In this document: positions 35,263-45,596 of the stretch, piece after piece
How the letters are laid out: each line of letters opens with the position of its first letter
Numbering within the stretch: the first letter of the stretch is position 1
Assembly (NCBI RefSeq): GCF_946222605.1
Contig: NZ_CAMIIE010000006.1
Location: forward strand, 25,340-89,339
DNA: 64,000 nt
Reading direction: 5' to 3'
Origin: an uncultured Acidocella sp.
GTDB lineage: Bacteria; Pseudomonadota; Alphaproteobacteria; Acetobacterales; Acetobacteraceae
Position numbers and translations under genes: made by a program
The notes under the pieces: model-generated
Seen by the model: the letters and a program-made list of their open reading frames with translations, nothing else
Database searches by the model: none
What the model was told of the DNA's origin: nothing

Positions 35263-35281
35263 GCCTCTAGACGATGGGGAC
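35206..35281 (-). tRNA. tRNA-Glu (CTC)
   Basis: A 76-nt tRNA on the minus strand. The acceptor stem GTCCCCA/TGGGGAC is perfect, the anticodon loop is CTCTCAC with anticodon CTC, the T-arm holds GGTTCGAATCC, and the CCA end is encoded. The 3' part overlaps the last codons of the serine recombinase on the other strand; the gene itself looks intact. Confidence 0.97.
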
Positions 35282-35320
35282 TAAAGGTGGAGCGCCTGAT
35301 AAGGCCCTCTTCGCCTCGCG

Positions 35321-37090
35321 TCAAGCCGGCGCGGCGTCGGTGATGAAAAAACCTGCCGAGACCCTGCCCTGCCAGGATTCCGCCCGCAAATGTCCCGCCA
35401 GATGCAGCGGCGCACCGCCAACGCGGCTCAGCGCCTCGGCCAGCGGGCCTTCCTTGGCACGGAACAGCAGCGCTTTCATGCGCCCGCCGCCCTCGCCTTC
35501 CAGCATCACCCGGATGGTGTTGCCATCCTTGCCGATGCGGTCGCTCTTCACCACCCGCGCGCGCGGCAGCACGAAGAGCGGCTCCTCATTGCCGGTGCCA
35601 AACGGCCCCAGCCGGGCGACCATCTGCGCCAGCGCCGCATCGGCACCTGCCAGCCCCAGCACGCCATCCAGTACCAGCTCGGCACTTGGCGGCAGCAGCG
35701 CGGCGGTGGCCAGGCGGTCGTTCAGGAAGCCGTGGAAGGTGGAAAGCGCCGTCTCAGGAGCCGAGAAGCCCGCCGCCATCGCATGGCCGCCACCGGTCGC
35801 CAGAATCCCGCTCTGACGCGCCGCGATCACCGCCGCGCCGAGATCGATCCCCGGCACCGAGCGCCCGGAGCCCTTGGCGACGCCATCGGCGATGCCCGCC
35901 ACCAAAGCCGGCCGGTTGAAGCGCTCCTTCACCCGCCCCGCGACGATGCCCACCACCCCCGGATGCCAGCCTTCCTGCGCCAGCAGGATGATGCCATGCC
36001 CGCCCGCCACCTGCGCCTCGGCGCGGCTCATCGCGTCGCTCGTCACCCCGGCCTCGACGGTCTGGCGCTGCTTGTTCACCGCATCCAGCGCCTGGGCCAG
36101 CTCGGTGGCAAGCGCGGTATCCTCGGCCAGCAGCAGCCGCAGCCCCATATCCGCCTCGGCGATGCGCCCGGAGGCGTTGATGCGCGGCCCCAGCGCGAAG
36201 CCGCAATGCATCGCGCTCGGCGCCTCGTTCAACTTGGCCACCTCCAGCAGCGCCGCCAGGCCGGGGCGGGCGCGCCTGGCCATCACCTTCAGCCCCTGCA
36301 CCACAAAGGCGCGGTTGAGCCCGCTCAGCGGCATCACGTCGCAAATCGTCGCCAACGCCACCAGATCGAGCATCTCGCGCAGATCCGGTTCCGCCTTGTC
36401 GGAAAAAAAGCCGCGCCGGCGCAGCGTGCGCAGCAGCGCCACGGCGGTGAGAAAGGCCACCGCGGCGGCGCAGATATGCCGCAGCTCCGAGGGGCAATCC
36501 AGCCGGTTCGGGTTCACCGTGGCGCAAACCGGCGGCGGCGGGCCCTCGGATTTATGGTGGTCGAGCACGATGATGTCGGCGGCATTATGCAGCGGCGCGA
36601 AGGCCGCGTGCGCCGCGGTACCGCAATCCACGCAGACGATCAGGCTCGCCCCGCGCTCCACCATCGCCCGCAGCGCGTTGGTATTCGGGCCATAGCCCTC
36701 GGTCAGCCGGTCCGGGACGTGATAGGTCACTTCGCAGCCGAGCTGGCGCAGCAGCGTCACCATCAAGGCCGCCGAGCAGGCGCCATCGACATCGTAATCC
36801 CCGAACACGCCGACCATCTCGCCCTTGATCACCGCATCCGCCAGCCGCCCGGCGGCGACATCCATGTCGATCAGGCTGGAGGGGTCGGGCAGCATCGCCC
36901 GCAGCGTCGGGTCGAGGAAACTGGGGGCGTGGTCAACGGTCACGCCGCGCGAGGCCAGCAGCCGCCCCATCAGCTCAGGAATGCCCAGCTGTTGCGCCAG
37001 CCCCTCGCCCTGGCGCTCCGCTTGGCCCGGCCGCCAGATCCAGCTCTTGCCGCTTAGACTCTGGGTGATGCCGAAAACATGCGCGTCCAT
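35321..37090 (-). CDS. recJ: RecJ single-strand DNA 5'-3' exonuclease
   Basis: The 589-residue DHH-family exonuclease used in recombination and mismatch repair. Signature motifs: GDYDVDGA (motif I), VLDHHKSE with the DHH box, and GGGHAMAAGF of the DHHA1 domain, followed by the OB-fold region. Length is as in other RecJ proteins (about 577 in E. coli). It starts 39 bp after the TonB-type gene. It marks the return to core chromosome next to tRNA-Glu. Confidence 0.95.
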   Translation of the reverse strand: MDAHVFGITQSLSGKSWIWRPGQAERQGEGLAQQLGIPELMGRLLASRGVTVDHAPSFLDPTLRAMLPDPSSLIDMDVAAGRLADAVIKGEMVGVFGDYDVDGACSAALMVTLLRQLGCEVTYHVPDRLTEGYGPNTNALRAMVERGASLIVCVDCGTAAHAAFAPLHNAADIIVLDHHKSEGPPPPVCATVNPNRLDCPSELRHICAAAVAFLTAVALLRTLRRRGFFSDKAEPDLREMLDLVALATICDVMPLSGLNRAFVVQGLKVMARRARPGLAALLEVAKLNEAPSAMHCGFALGPRINASGRIAEADMGLRLLLAEDTALATELAQALDAVNKQRQTVEAGVTSDAMSRAEAQVAGGHGIILLAQEGWHPGVVGIVAGRVKERFNRPALVAGIADGVAKGSGRSVPGIDLGAAVIAARQSGILATGGGHAMAAGFSAPETALSTFHGFLNDRLATAALLPPSAELVLDGVLGLAGADAALAQMVARLGPFGTGNEEPLFVLPRARVVKSDRIGKDGNTIRVMLEGEGGGRMKALLFRAKEGPLAEALSRVGGAPLHLAGHLRAESWQGRVSAGFFITDAAPA

Positions 37091-37129
37091 CCGCCGGTTC
37101 AGCCAGAATGCGCGAGTCGATGCAAGCGT

Positions 37130-37981
37130 TCAGCGGATCAGCTGGTAATGCACGGTGTAGCGCACCGTCACATGGTCGTCCTTCGCATCCGGCGGGAAAG
37201 GCGGCAGGGTATTGTCCCTGAAAAGCTGCTCCCAGGCCTGATCCAGGAAGGGCGAGCCGGCGGAATCCAGCAGCCGCAGCCCGGTCACATGGCCCTGGCG
37301 GTCGACGGTGAATTCCACCGTGGCGGTGCCTTCCTGATTCTGCTCGATCGCGGCTTGCGGATAATAAGCGTGCTCCTGCACCCATTTGGTCAGCGCCGCA
37401 TCCCAGTCCGCGCCGGCATTGCCCTTCACCGAGAAATCCGAGGCGGTGGCCGCCTGCGCGTCGGAGGTTGGCATGTTCAGCTTCAGCCCGCGCGGCGCGG
37501 GGGGCGCGGCGGGGGCGGCAGGTGACGGATTGCCGTAGCTCATCCCGTTCAGGAATACATATTTCTGCGGCGGCGCGGCGCGGTGCGGGTGCGCCGCATG
37601 GGCCGGACGCGGCGGCGGTGCCGGGATCGGCGGCGGGTTGGGCAGCGCCGTCAACGGCATATCCGGCACCTGCACTTCCGTCGCGTCCGGATTGGGCGTG
37701 GGCTGGGCGGGCGCGGCAGGCGGGGGCGGCGGCGGCTTTGGCGCCTCGGCCGGCTGCGGCGGGCCGTGCAGAGGGCTTTGCGGCGCGGTGGTCTGCGGGC
37801 CAGTGCCCTCGCTGTCGAACACCACGGACACGCCGGGCGGGCTTTGCGGCTCGGGCGGGGTGCGCACCCGCACCAGCAGGGCCGCGGCGATCACCAGCGC
37901 ATGCAAAAGCAGCGCCGCCCCCCAGGCCCAAGGGTTGCGGCGCCATTTGCGAACCGGCGTGGCGAGATGCGCTCTCGCCAC
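37130..37981 (-). CDS. TonB-family energy transducer
   Basis: One transmembrane helix (AWGAALLLHALVIAAALLV) is followed by a proline-rich periplasmic linker and a C-terminal TonB domain (YYPQAAIEQNQEGTATVEFTV, then SGSPFLDQAWEQLF). Such proteins use the proton-motive force to drive outer-membrane receptors. I start at GTG 37981, which avoids overlap with the upstream lipoprotein gene, giving 283 residues; an ATG at 38062 would overlap that gene by 50 bp. It could also be a TolA-like or generic TonB C-terminal protein. Confidence 0.8.
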   Translation of the reverse strand: MARAHLATPVRKWRRNPWAWGAALLLHALVIAAALLVRVRTPPEPQSPPGVSVVFDSEGTGPQTTAPQSPLHGPPQPAEAPKPPPPPPAAPAQPTPNPDATEVQVPDMPLTALPNPPPIPAPPPRPAHAAHPHRAAPPQKYVFLNGMSYGNPSPAAPAAPPAPRGLKLNMPTSDAQAATASDFSVKGNAGADWDAALTKWVQEHAYYPQAAIEQNQEGTATVEFTVDRQGHVTGLRLLDSAGSPFLDQAWEQLFRDNTLPPFPPDAKDDHVTVRYTVHYQLIR

Positions 37982-38012
37982 CGTTACATCGTCAGGTCCG
38001 ACCCCCGCAGGC

Positions 38013-38543
38013 TCAGGGACCGTAATAATAATATCCCGGAGGGGGCGGAGGTGGCGGGGCATAATAGGCGGGAGGCGCCGCGTAATAGGCCGGCGCGGCA
38101 CGTTGCTGGATCGTCTCGCCATGTCCCACCATGCACTGCGCGTAGGCTACATTATACCGGTGCTGCAGCGAATCCGCCGTCGCCTGGGTATTATTACCCG
38201 CCACGGCGGCGCCGCCAAGCAGCCCCGCCCCGGCGCCGATGGCCGCCCCCGCGCCGACATTGCCGGAGAGCGAGCCCAGCACCGCGCCCGCCCCCGCGCC
38301 GATGGCGGTGCCAAGTGCGGCGGTGGCGACGGAGTTATTCTGGGAATTTTGCGCGGTTGCCCCGGCATAGGGCATCTGCGACTGGGCATAGGCCTGGCAG
38401 CTTGCCTGATCCGCCTGGAACTGCTCCCAGCTTTTGCCGGGGCCGGGCAGTGCCGTAATGGTAGGGCCGGTCGGCGTGGCCGCCGTGCAGGCCCCCAGAG
38501 CCAGCAGCGGCACCAAGGCCGCCACCGTGATTTTGTTCAACAT
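38013..38543 (-). CDS. Glycine-zipper lipoprotein
   Basis: A 176-residue lipoprotein. The signal peptide ends in the lipobox LALGAC (cysteine 19). Residues 78-114 form a glycine zipper (GTAIGAGAGAVLGSLSG and its repeat), likely membrane-associated, and the C-terminus is Pro/Tyr-rich. Proteins of this type reside in the outer membrane or periplasm; the specific role is unknown. It lies just upstream of the TonB-type gene on the same strand. Confidence 0.82.
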   Translation of the reverse strand: MLNKITVAALVPLLALGACTAATPTGPTITALPGPGKSWEQFQADQASCQAYAQSQMPYAGATAQNSQNNSVATAALGTAIGAGAGAVLGSLSGNVGAGAAIGAGAGLLGGAAVAGNNTQATADSLQHRYNVAYAQCMVGHGETIQQRAAPAYYAAPPAYYAPPPPPPPGYYYYGP

Positions 38544-38589
38544 CCGAAACTCCCTAACAAGGCTTTCAAACCACCCACTTATCTAATCC

Positions 38590-38620
38590 CTGGCCGGGCC
38601 TTCGCCAACGCGCCGGCCAG
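38590..38620 (-). terminator. Hairpin after dnaJ
   Basis: CTGGCCGG (38590-38597) pairs with CCGGCCAG (38613-38620), 57 bp beyond the dnaJ stop. A T-run is lacking. It probably separates dnaJ from the lipoprotein gene. Confidence 0.5.
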
Positions 38621-38676
38621 ACGGATTACAATTCGTAGCGTGACGAAATTGCCGGATTTATAGGGCAGAAATAGGA

Positions 38677-39825
38677 CTAATTGCCCTCCGCGACACCTTT
38701 TAAGAAATCCTTCACCTTCGCGAAGAAGCCTTCATGCTCCGGGCTGCCGGCCTGATGGCTGGCGGATTCCTGGTCGAACTGCTCCAGCAGCTCGCGCTGG
38801 CGCTTGGTCAGGTTCTGCGGGGTCTCCACCGCGACCTGGATATACATATCGCCGCGCTGGGTCGAACGCAGCACCGAGAACCCCTTGGCGCGCAGGCGGA
38901 ACTGATCGCCGGACTGGGTGCCCGCCGGGATCTTCACCCGTGCCGCCGTGCCGTCGATCGCCGGCACCTCGATCTCGCCGCCCAGGGCCGCCTGCGTCAT
39001 GCGCAGCGGCACCCGGCAGAAAATATTCGCCCCGTCGCGCTGGAAGATCGCATGCGGGCGGATCGCGACATGCACATAGAGATCGCCCGGCTGCGCGCCG
39101 CGCGGCCCGGCCTCGCCCTCGCCGGCCAGGCGGATGCGGGTGCCATCCTCCACCCCGGCGGGGATTTGCACCGCAAGCGTGCGCTCACGCGGCACCGTGC
39201 CAGCACCCGCGCAGACCCGGCACGGGTTGCGCACGGTATGGCCGGCGCCACCGCAGGTCGGGCAGGTGCGCTCGACCACGAAGAAGCCCTGCTGGGCGCG
39301 CACCCGGCCGGCACCGCCGCAGGTGGCGCAGGTATCGGCGCTGGCATTCTTGTCGGCGGAGCCGGAGCCATTACAGGCATCGCAAGCCATCCGGGTCGCC
39401 ACGCGCACATTCGCCTTGGTGCCGGAGAAGGCTTCCGTGAGGTCGATGGTCACGGCGGCCTTGATATCGGCGCCGGTCTGCGCGCGCTCCGCCCCGCGCC
39501 GGCCGCCACCGCCGAACATCTGCTCGAAAATATCGCCGAGCCCGCCCTCGAAGCCGCCGAACCCGCCCCCAAAGCCGCCGCCGCCGCCCATGCCGCCATT
39601 CTCGAAGGCGGAATGGCCGAACCGGTCATAGGCGGCGCGCTTCTGCTCGTCCTTCAGAACATCATAGGCCTCGTTCAATTCCTTGAATTTCGCCTCCGCC
39701 GCCTTGTCGCCCGGGTTGCGGTCCGGGTGGTACTGCATGGCGAGCTTGCGGTAGGCCTTTTTTAGCTCATCGGCGCTGGCGCCCCGCGCGACACCCAGCG
39801 TGGCGTAGTAATCCTGTTTGGCCAT
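38677..39825 (-). CDS. dnaJ: DnaJ co-chaperone
   Basis: A 382-residue class A J-protein. The J domain with the HPD tripeptide (QYHPDRNPG) is followed by a Gly/Phe-rich region, four zinc-finger repeats (CDACNGSG, CATCGGAG, CPTCGGAG, CRVCAGAG) and the substrate-binding C-terminal domains. It stimulates the ATPase of DnaK and delivers unfolded proteins. It lies downstream of dnaK but behind a strong terminator. Confidence 0.97.
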   Translation of the reverse strand: MAKQDYYATLGVARGASADELKKAYRKLAMQYHPDRNPGDKAAEAKFKELNEAYDVLKDEQKRAAYDRFGHSAFENGGMGGGGGFGGGFGGFEGGLGDIFEQMFGGGGRRGAERAQTGADIKAAVTIDLTEAFSGTKANVRVATRMACDACNGSGSADKNASADTCATCGGAGRVRAQQGFFVVERTCPTCGGAGHTVRNPCRVCAGAGTVPRERTLAVQIPAGVEDGTRIRLAGEGEAGPRGAQPGDLYVHVAIRPHAIFQRDGANIFCRVPLRMTQAALGGEIEVPAIDGTAARVKIPAGTQSGDQFRLRAKGFSVLRSTQRGDMYIQVAVETPQNLTKRQRELLEQFDQESASHQAGSPEHEGFFAKVKDFLKGVAEGN

Positions 39826-39961
39826 GGCGGCGCTTTATTCCCTAGCGGCTAGCGCAACCTCCGAACAAACGGATTCGTTTGACCGGATAAAGTTGCTTGC
39901 TCAAACAAAAAGCCAGAGCCTCGTTCGCGACCCAATGTGAACGGATCAGCTCCAGAAACGG

Positions 39962-39990
39962 AAAATCCCGGGGCCCTCGCCCCGGGATTT
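39962..39990 (-). terminator. Rho-independent terminator of dnaK
   Basis: On the minus strand AAATCCCGGGGC and its complement form a near-perfect 12-bp stem with a 3-5 nt loop followed by TTTTCC, 22 bp after the dnaK stop. It implies that dnaJ has its own promoter or depends on read-through. Confidence 0.88.
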
Positions 39991-40012
39991 CTTGGTCAGC
40001 TCAAACCCGGTT

Positions 40013-41923
<1,911 letters not shown>

Positions 41924-42006
41924 ATATATGCTCCTTTGCAGCGGGTGGCGCCGGCCCGAAGCACCGGGGTCACCCCTTTGAGATGAGCTCTATCTATTCA
42001 TTGAAA

Positions 42007-42044
42007 CGCCCGGGCACAAGAGCTTTGCGCTCATGTCCCGGGCG
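42007..42044 (-). terminator. Terminator after leuA
   Basis: A long stem with outer arms CGCCCGGG/CCCGGGCG and an inner GAGC/GCTC pairing, followed by TTTC on the minus strand. It lies about 75 bp past the leuA stop and about 85 bp before dnaK, so it separates the two transcripts. Confidence 0.75.
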
Positions 42045-42119
42045 TGAAAAACGCGCCGAAAAATTAACTTTCGCCGGGGAAAACGGTGCTATACTGGCTG
42101 TTTGCCCCGGTTTTGGGGG

Positions 42120-43694
42120 TCACGCGCTCATCGCCTCCGGGGCGGTGCGGGCGCGCTTGGTCACCAGCTTGTTCAGCGCATGGATATAAGCGCGCACGGC
42201 GGCGACGATGGTGTCGGTATCCGCCCCCTGCCCGTCCACGCTCTTGCCCTCCTCGGTCAGGCGCACCGTGCAGCGGGCCTGGGCATCGGTGCCCTCGGTG
42301 ACGGCGCCGACGGAGAACAAGGCCAGCTCAGCGGTGTGCGGGAAAATGCTGCGCATGGCGTTGAAGGCGGCGTCCACCGGCCCGTCGCCGCGCTCATCGG
42401 CGGCTTTCACCGCGCCGTCGATCTCCAGCTCCAGCTTGGCCCGCGCCGGCTCGCGCGAGCCAGCCCAGACCTCCAGCCCGATGAACTTGATCGTCTCATG
42501 GCTGCGGACGACCTCGTCATCCACCAGCGCGACGATGTCCTCGTCATACACAACCTTCTTGCGGTCGGCCAAAATCTTGAAGCGGGAGAATGCGTCGTTC
42601 AGCGCGTTGTCGCCAATGTCGCCATAGCCCAGCGCGTTCAGCTTGTCGCGGAAGGCGGCGCGGCCGGAATGCTTGCCCATCACCAGCGAGGTCTTCTGCC
42701 AGCCCACGCTCTCGGGCGTCATGATCTCATAGGTGGCGGCATTCTTCAGCATCCCGTCCTGATGGATGCCGCTCTCATGCGCGAAGGCGTTGCGCCCGAC
42801 GATCGCCTTGTTCGGCTGCACATCGAAGCCGGTGATCGTCGCCAGCAGCTTGGAGGTGCGCAGGATGCGAGGGGTGTCGATCTGGTGCTGGTAGGGGGCC
42901 GCATCCGGCCGGGTGCGGATGGCCATCACCACCTCTTCCAGCGCGGCATTGCCGGCGCGCTCACCGATGCCGTTGATCGTGCACTCGATCTGCCGGGCCC
43001 CGCCCTTCACCGCCGCCAGCGTGTTCGCCACGGCCAGCCCCAGATCATTATGGTTATGGGTGGACAAAATCACCTGATCCGCCCCCGGCACCTTCTCGCG
43101 CACGGTGGAGAAGATCCGCACCATATCCTCCGGGACCGCATAGCCGACCGTATCCGGGATATTGATGGTGGTCGCCCCGGCCTTGATCGCCGCTTCCACG
43201 CAACGCAGCAGGAATTCCATGTCGGTGCGGGTGCCGTCCTCGGCGGACCATTCCACGTCGTCGGTAAACTGCCGCGCCAGGGTCACGGATTTGGTCACAT
43301 GCTCCAGCACCGTCTCCGGCTCCATCTTCAGCTTGTACTTCATGTGCAAGGGCGAGGTGGAGATGAAGGTATGGATGCGCTTGCGCTCGGCGGCGCGAAT
43401 GGCCTCGCCGGCGCGGGTGATGTCGTTGGGGGCCGAGCGGGACAGGCCGGTGATCACCGGGCCCTTCACCGTCTCGGCGATCTTCTGCACGCTCTCGAAA
43501 TCGCCCGGCGAGGCGATCGGAAAGCCAGCCTCGATCACATCCACGCCCAAAGCCGCCAGCGCCTCCGCCATGCGGATCTTCTCGTCCAGATTCATCGAGA
43601 AGCCGGGGGATTGCTCGCCGTCGCGCAACGTGGTGTCGAAGATGATGACGCGGTTATCGTCGATCTTGCCAAAATTGGGGTGGGTAAAGCTCAT
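42120..43694 (-). CDS. leuA: 2-isopropylmalate synthase
   Basis: The 524-residue first enzyme of leucine synthesis, condensing acetyl-CoA with 2-oxoisovalerate. The catalytic N-terminus has VIIFDTTLRDGEQSPG and the metal-binding STHNHNDLGLAVANT. The C-terminal LeuA regulatory domain, which binds leucine, is complete. The ATG follows GGAG at 7 bp. Upstream is a short leucine-rich leader frame with a hairpin (43755-43859), suggesting attenuation in addition to feedback inhibition. Confidence 0.96.
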   Translation of the reverse strand: MSFTHPNFGKIDDNRVIIFDTTLRDGEQSPGFSMNLDEKIRMAEALAALGVDVIEAGFPIASPGDFESVQKIAETVKGPVITGLSRSAPNDITRAGEAIRAAERKRIHTFISTSPLHMKYKLKMEPETVLEHVTKSVTLARQFTDDVEWSAEDGTRTDMEFLLRCVEAAIKAGATTINIPDTVGYAVPEDMVRIFSTVREKVPGADQVILSTHNHNDLGLAVANTLAAVKGGARQIECTINGIGERAGNAALEEVVMAIRTRPDAAPYQHQIDTPRILRTSKLLATITGFDVQPNKAIVGRNAFAHESGIHQDGMLKNAATYEIMTPESVGWQKTSLVMGKHSGRAAFRDKLNALGYGDIGDNALNDAFSRFKILADRKKVVYDEDIVALVDDEVVRSHETIKFIGLEVWAGSREPARAKLELEIDGAVKAADERGDGPVDAAFNAMRSIFPHTAELALFSVGAVTEGTDAQARCTVRLTEEGKSVDGQGADTDTIVAAVRAYIHALNKLVTKRARTAPEAMSA

Positions 43695-43754
43695 AACTCT
43701 GCTCCGAATTCATCTGCCATAGATTTTGTGCCGTGGGTGTTATTCTTTGGCATT

Positions 43755-43812
43755 CCCCTGAGCGGCGGGCGCGGTCATCGGACACGCGCGAAAGTCACTT
43801 ATCGCTCAGGGG
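43755..43812 (-). promoter_or_regulatory. Putative leuA attenuator hairpin
   Basis: CCCCTGAGCG (transcribed first, 43812-43803) and CGCTCAGGGG (43764-43755) form a perfect 10-bp stem. The first arm contains the stop codon region of the leucine-rich leader peptide, so a ribosome there would block it. A competing GCGCG/CGCGC pairing lies in the loop. A classical T-run is missing, so the mechanism could be translational or Rho-dependent. Inferred. Confidence 0.55.
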
Positions 43813-43859
43813 CGGATAAGTCGAAGGAGCAGCCCAGCGAGGGTGGGGGCAGAAGCCAT
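43806..43859 (-). CDS. Leucine-rich leader peptide of leuA
   Basis: A 17-codon frame, MASAPTLAGLLLRLIRP, with five leucine codons, three of them consecutive, 112 bp upstream of leuA. Its stop lies in the first arm of a 10-bp hairpin. This is the layout of a leu leader peptide that couples leucyl-tRNA supply to leuA expression. A possible promoter (TTGCGT at 43894-43889, 16 bp, TTTAAA at 43872-43867) ends 7 bp before the ATG, which would make the message nearly leaderless. No good ribosome binding site is visible. Confidence 0.6.
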   Translation of the reverse strand: MASAPTLAGLLLRLIRP

Positions 43860-43912
43860 GTCTTGCTTTAAACCGATTAAAGCATCAGACGCAAGTACGG
43901 CGCCGGTACGAG

Positions 43913-43949
43913 ACGGGCCTGGCGCCGGACATGCCGGATCCAGGCCCGT
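43913..43949 (-). terminator. Hairpin after the TM2 protein gene
   Basis: ACGGGCCTGG (43913-43922) pairs with CCAGGCCCGT (43940-43949), with a further CCGG pairing in the loop. It begins 8 bp after the stop of the TM2 gene. There is no T-run, but its position suits a terminator that insulates leuA. Confidence 0.65.
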
Positions 43950-43957
43950 TCAATCAA

Positions 43958-44281
43958 TCAGCCATATTTGGCGGCGAATTTATCCTGCGGCGTCACCAGA
44001 TAGATGATGCCTTCGATAAACGCGACAATGGCGGGGATTAAGGTCCAGCAGAGCAGCAAATAGACCACCCCCCAGCCCTTTCGGCCAAGATAAAATTTGT
44101 GAATGCCGAACCCACCCAAAAACAGCGCCAGAAGCCCGGCAACGACATGGTTGCGGTCACTCCCGCCCATCAGCCGGACACCGCATTTCGGGCAAATTTC
44201 GGCTTTCTGGCTGACTGCCTCCCCGCAATCGGCACAAAGTTTCTGGTCGGCACGCCGGACCGGCATAACGTCATCATTCAT
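43958..44281 (-). CDS. Zinc-ribbon TM2-domain membrane protein
   Basis: A 107-residue protein. The N-terminal zinc ribbon has two CxxC pairs (LCADCGE and ICPKCGV). The TM2 domain follows with GLLALFLGGFGIHKFYLGR and a second helix pair. The family is widespread with no settled biochemical role. It is read toward leuA but is separated from it by a hairpin and the leu leader. Confidence 0.85.
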   Translation of the reverse strand: MNDDVMPVRRADQKLCADCGEAVSQKAEICPKCGVRLMGGSDRNHVVAGLLALFLGGFGIHKFYLGRKGWGVVYLLLCWTLIPAIVAFIEGIIYLVTPQDKFAAKYG

Positions 44282-44430
44282 CTGCTAAACCTTATTTATA
44301 TAACGACATCATCTTTATTATCTTATTAACTTAATTTCACAATCGGAAAAATTTTTCTCCCGCATCTGCTTCCAGGCCGGCCACGAAAACCGCGTTTCCC
44401 TCTCTTTCCAACTTTGCTAGCGCTGTCAGC

Positions 44431-45468
44431 ATGGACATTCCCGATCACATCCAGGGCCTGATCTTTGATTGCGATGGCACGCTGGTGGACACCCCGCCCC
44501 TTTACGCCACCGCCTGGATGGCGGCCTTGGCGGAATTCGGGGCCAGGCTGGAGCTGGAATGGTTCCGTCCCCGCGCCGGCCTTTCCGAGGCGCTGCTGCT
44601 GGACGATGTGGAGCGGCATTTCGGCATCCCCCTGCCGCGCGCGGCGGTGGCGCAGCTGACCCGCGCGCATGTGATGGAAAATCTGCACAGCCTGCGGGAA
44701 ATCCAGGCCGTCGCCGACATCGCCCGGGCCCAGGCCGGGCGGCTGCAGCTGGCGGTCGCCTCCTCCGGCCCGGCCGAGATCGTGCAGGCCACGCTGGAGG
44801 CCACCGGGCTGCGGCCATTATTCAACCAGATCGTCACCATCGAGGATGTCGCCAACGCCAAGCCGGCGCCGGATCTGTTCCTGGAAGCCGCACGGCGCAT
44901 GGGGCTGGCCCCCTCCACCTGCCTGGTGTTCGAGGATAGCGCCCAGGGGCTGCAAGCCGCCCTGCTCGCCGGCATGCCGGCGATCGACATCAACAAGCTG
45001 ATTGCGGACACCGCCTCGCTGCCGGACGGGTTGCGCCGTGCCACCCCGGCCGATCAGCCGGAGGTGGAAGCGTTGATCGACGCGGCGTACCGCCATTACA
45101 TCCCGCGCATCGGCGCCAGGCCGGGGCCGATGCAGGACGATTACGCCCAGCTCATCGAAGCCGGGCAGGTGCTGCTGCATGGCGCGCCAGGGGCGTTGCA
45201 GGCGGTACTGGTGCTGATCCCGCAGGAGGATGCGCTGCTGCTGGACAATATCGCCGTCTCCCCCGCCGCGCAGGGCCAGGGGCTGGGGCGGCGCCTGCTC
45301 GACCATGCCGAGGCGGTGGCGCGCGCCGCCGGCTACAAGGCGATCAAGCTCTACACCCATGAGCTGATGACGGAGAACCGCGCCATCTATGCCAAAACCG
45401 GCTATATCGAGACGCATTTCGCCCGGGAAAAGGGGCTGAACCGCGTCTATCTGCGCAAGGATCTGTAG
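44431..45468 (+). CDS. HAD phosphatase fused to GNAT acetyltransferase
   Basis: A 345-residue two-domain protein. Residues 5-195 are a HAD hydrolase of the phosphoglucomutase-like subclass, with nucleophile D13 in IFDCDGTLVD, the ASSGP motif, and FEDSAQGLQAAL. Residues 200-345 are a GNAT N-acetyltransferase, with the acetyl-CoA loop QGQGLGRRLL and the YAKTGYIETHF end. The substrates of both domains are unknown. I see one open frame through the junction, so the fusion is real in this sequence. Confidence 0.85.
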   Translation: MDIPDHIQGLIFDCDGTLVDTPPLYATAWMAALAEFGARLELEWFRPRAGLSEALLLDDVERHFGIPLPRAAVAQLTRAHVMENLHSLREIQAVADIARAQAGRLQLAVASSGPAEIVQATLEATGLRPLFNQIVTIEDVANAKPAPDLFLEAARRMGLAPSTCLVFEDSAQGLQAALLAGMPAIDINKLIADTASLPDGLRRATPADQPEVEALIDAAYRHYIPRIGARPGPMQDDYAQLIEAGQVLLHGAPGALQAVLVLIPQEDALLLDNIAVSPAAQGQGLGRRLLDHAEAVARAAGYKAIKLYTHELMTENRAIYAKTGYIETHFAREKGLNRVYLRKDL

Positions 45469-45485
45469 AGCAAACGTTTTTTGGT

Positions 45486-45580
45486 GCCGCTTTTTTTCAA
45501 AAAAGCGGCGAAACCGTTGGGGTGTTGGCGACACCGCCACCAACCCCCCAGAGATTCTCGCGACGTTTTGAAAAAACGTC
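45486..45580. terminator. Convergent terminator region with several hairpins
   Basis: Two A/T-cored palindromes, at 45486-45509 (GCCGCTTTTTT and its complement) and 45562-45580 (GACGTTTT/AAAACGTC), flank a GC-rich stem between them. They sit between convergent genes (HAD-GNAT rightward, SDR leftward) and can stop transcription in both directions. Confidence 0.7.
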
Positions 45581-45596
45581 CCGCCCCTTAAAAAAT

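Noticed and set aside
35390..37057. 555-codon plus-strand frame opposite recJ
   Set aside because: Antisense shadow of recJ in GC-rich DNA; RecJ motifs are clear on the minus strand.
37982..38122. Longer start for the TonB-type protein
   Set aside because: It would overlap the lipoprotein gene by up to 110 bp and adds no family sequence; the true start remains uncertain.
41924..42006. CIRCE-type heat-shock operator before dnaK
   Set aside because: No TTAGCACTC/GAGTGCTAA inverted repeat is present.
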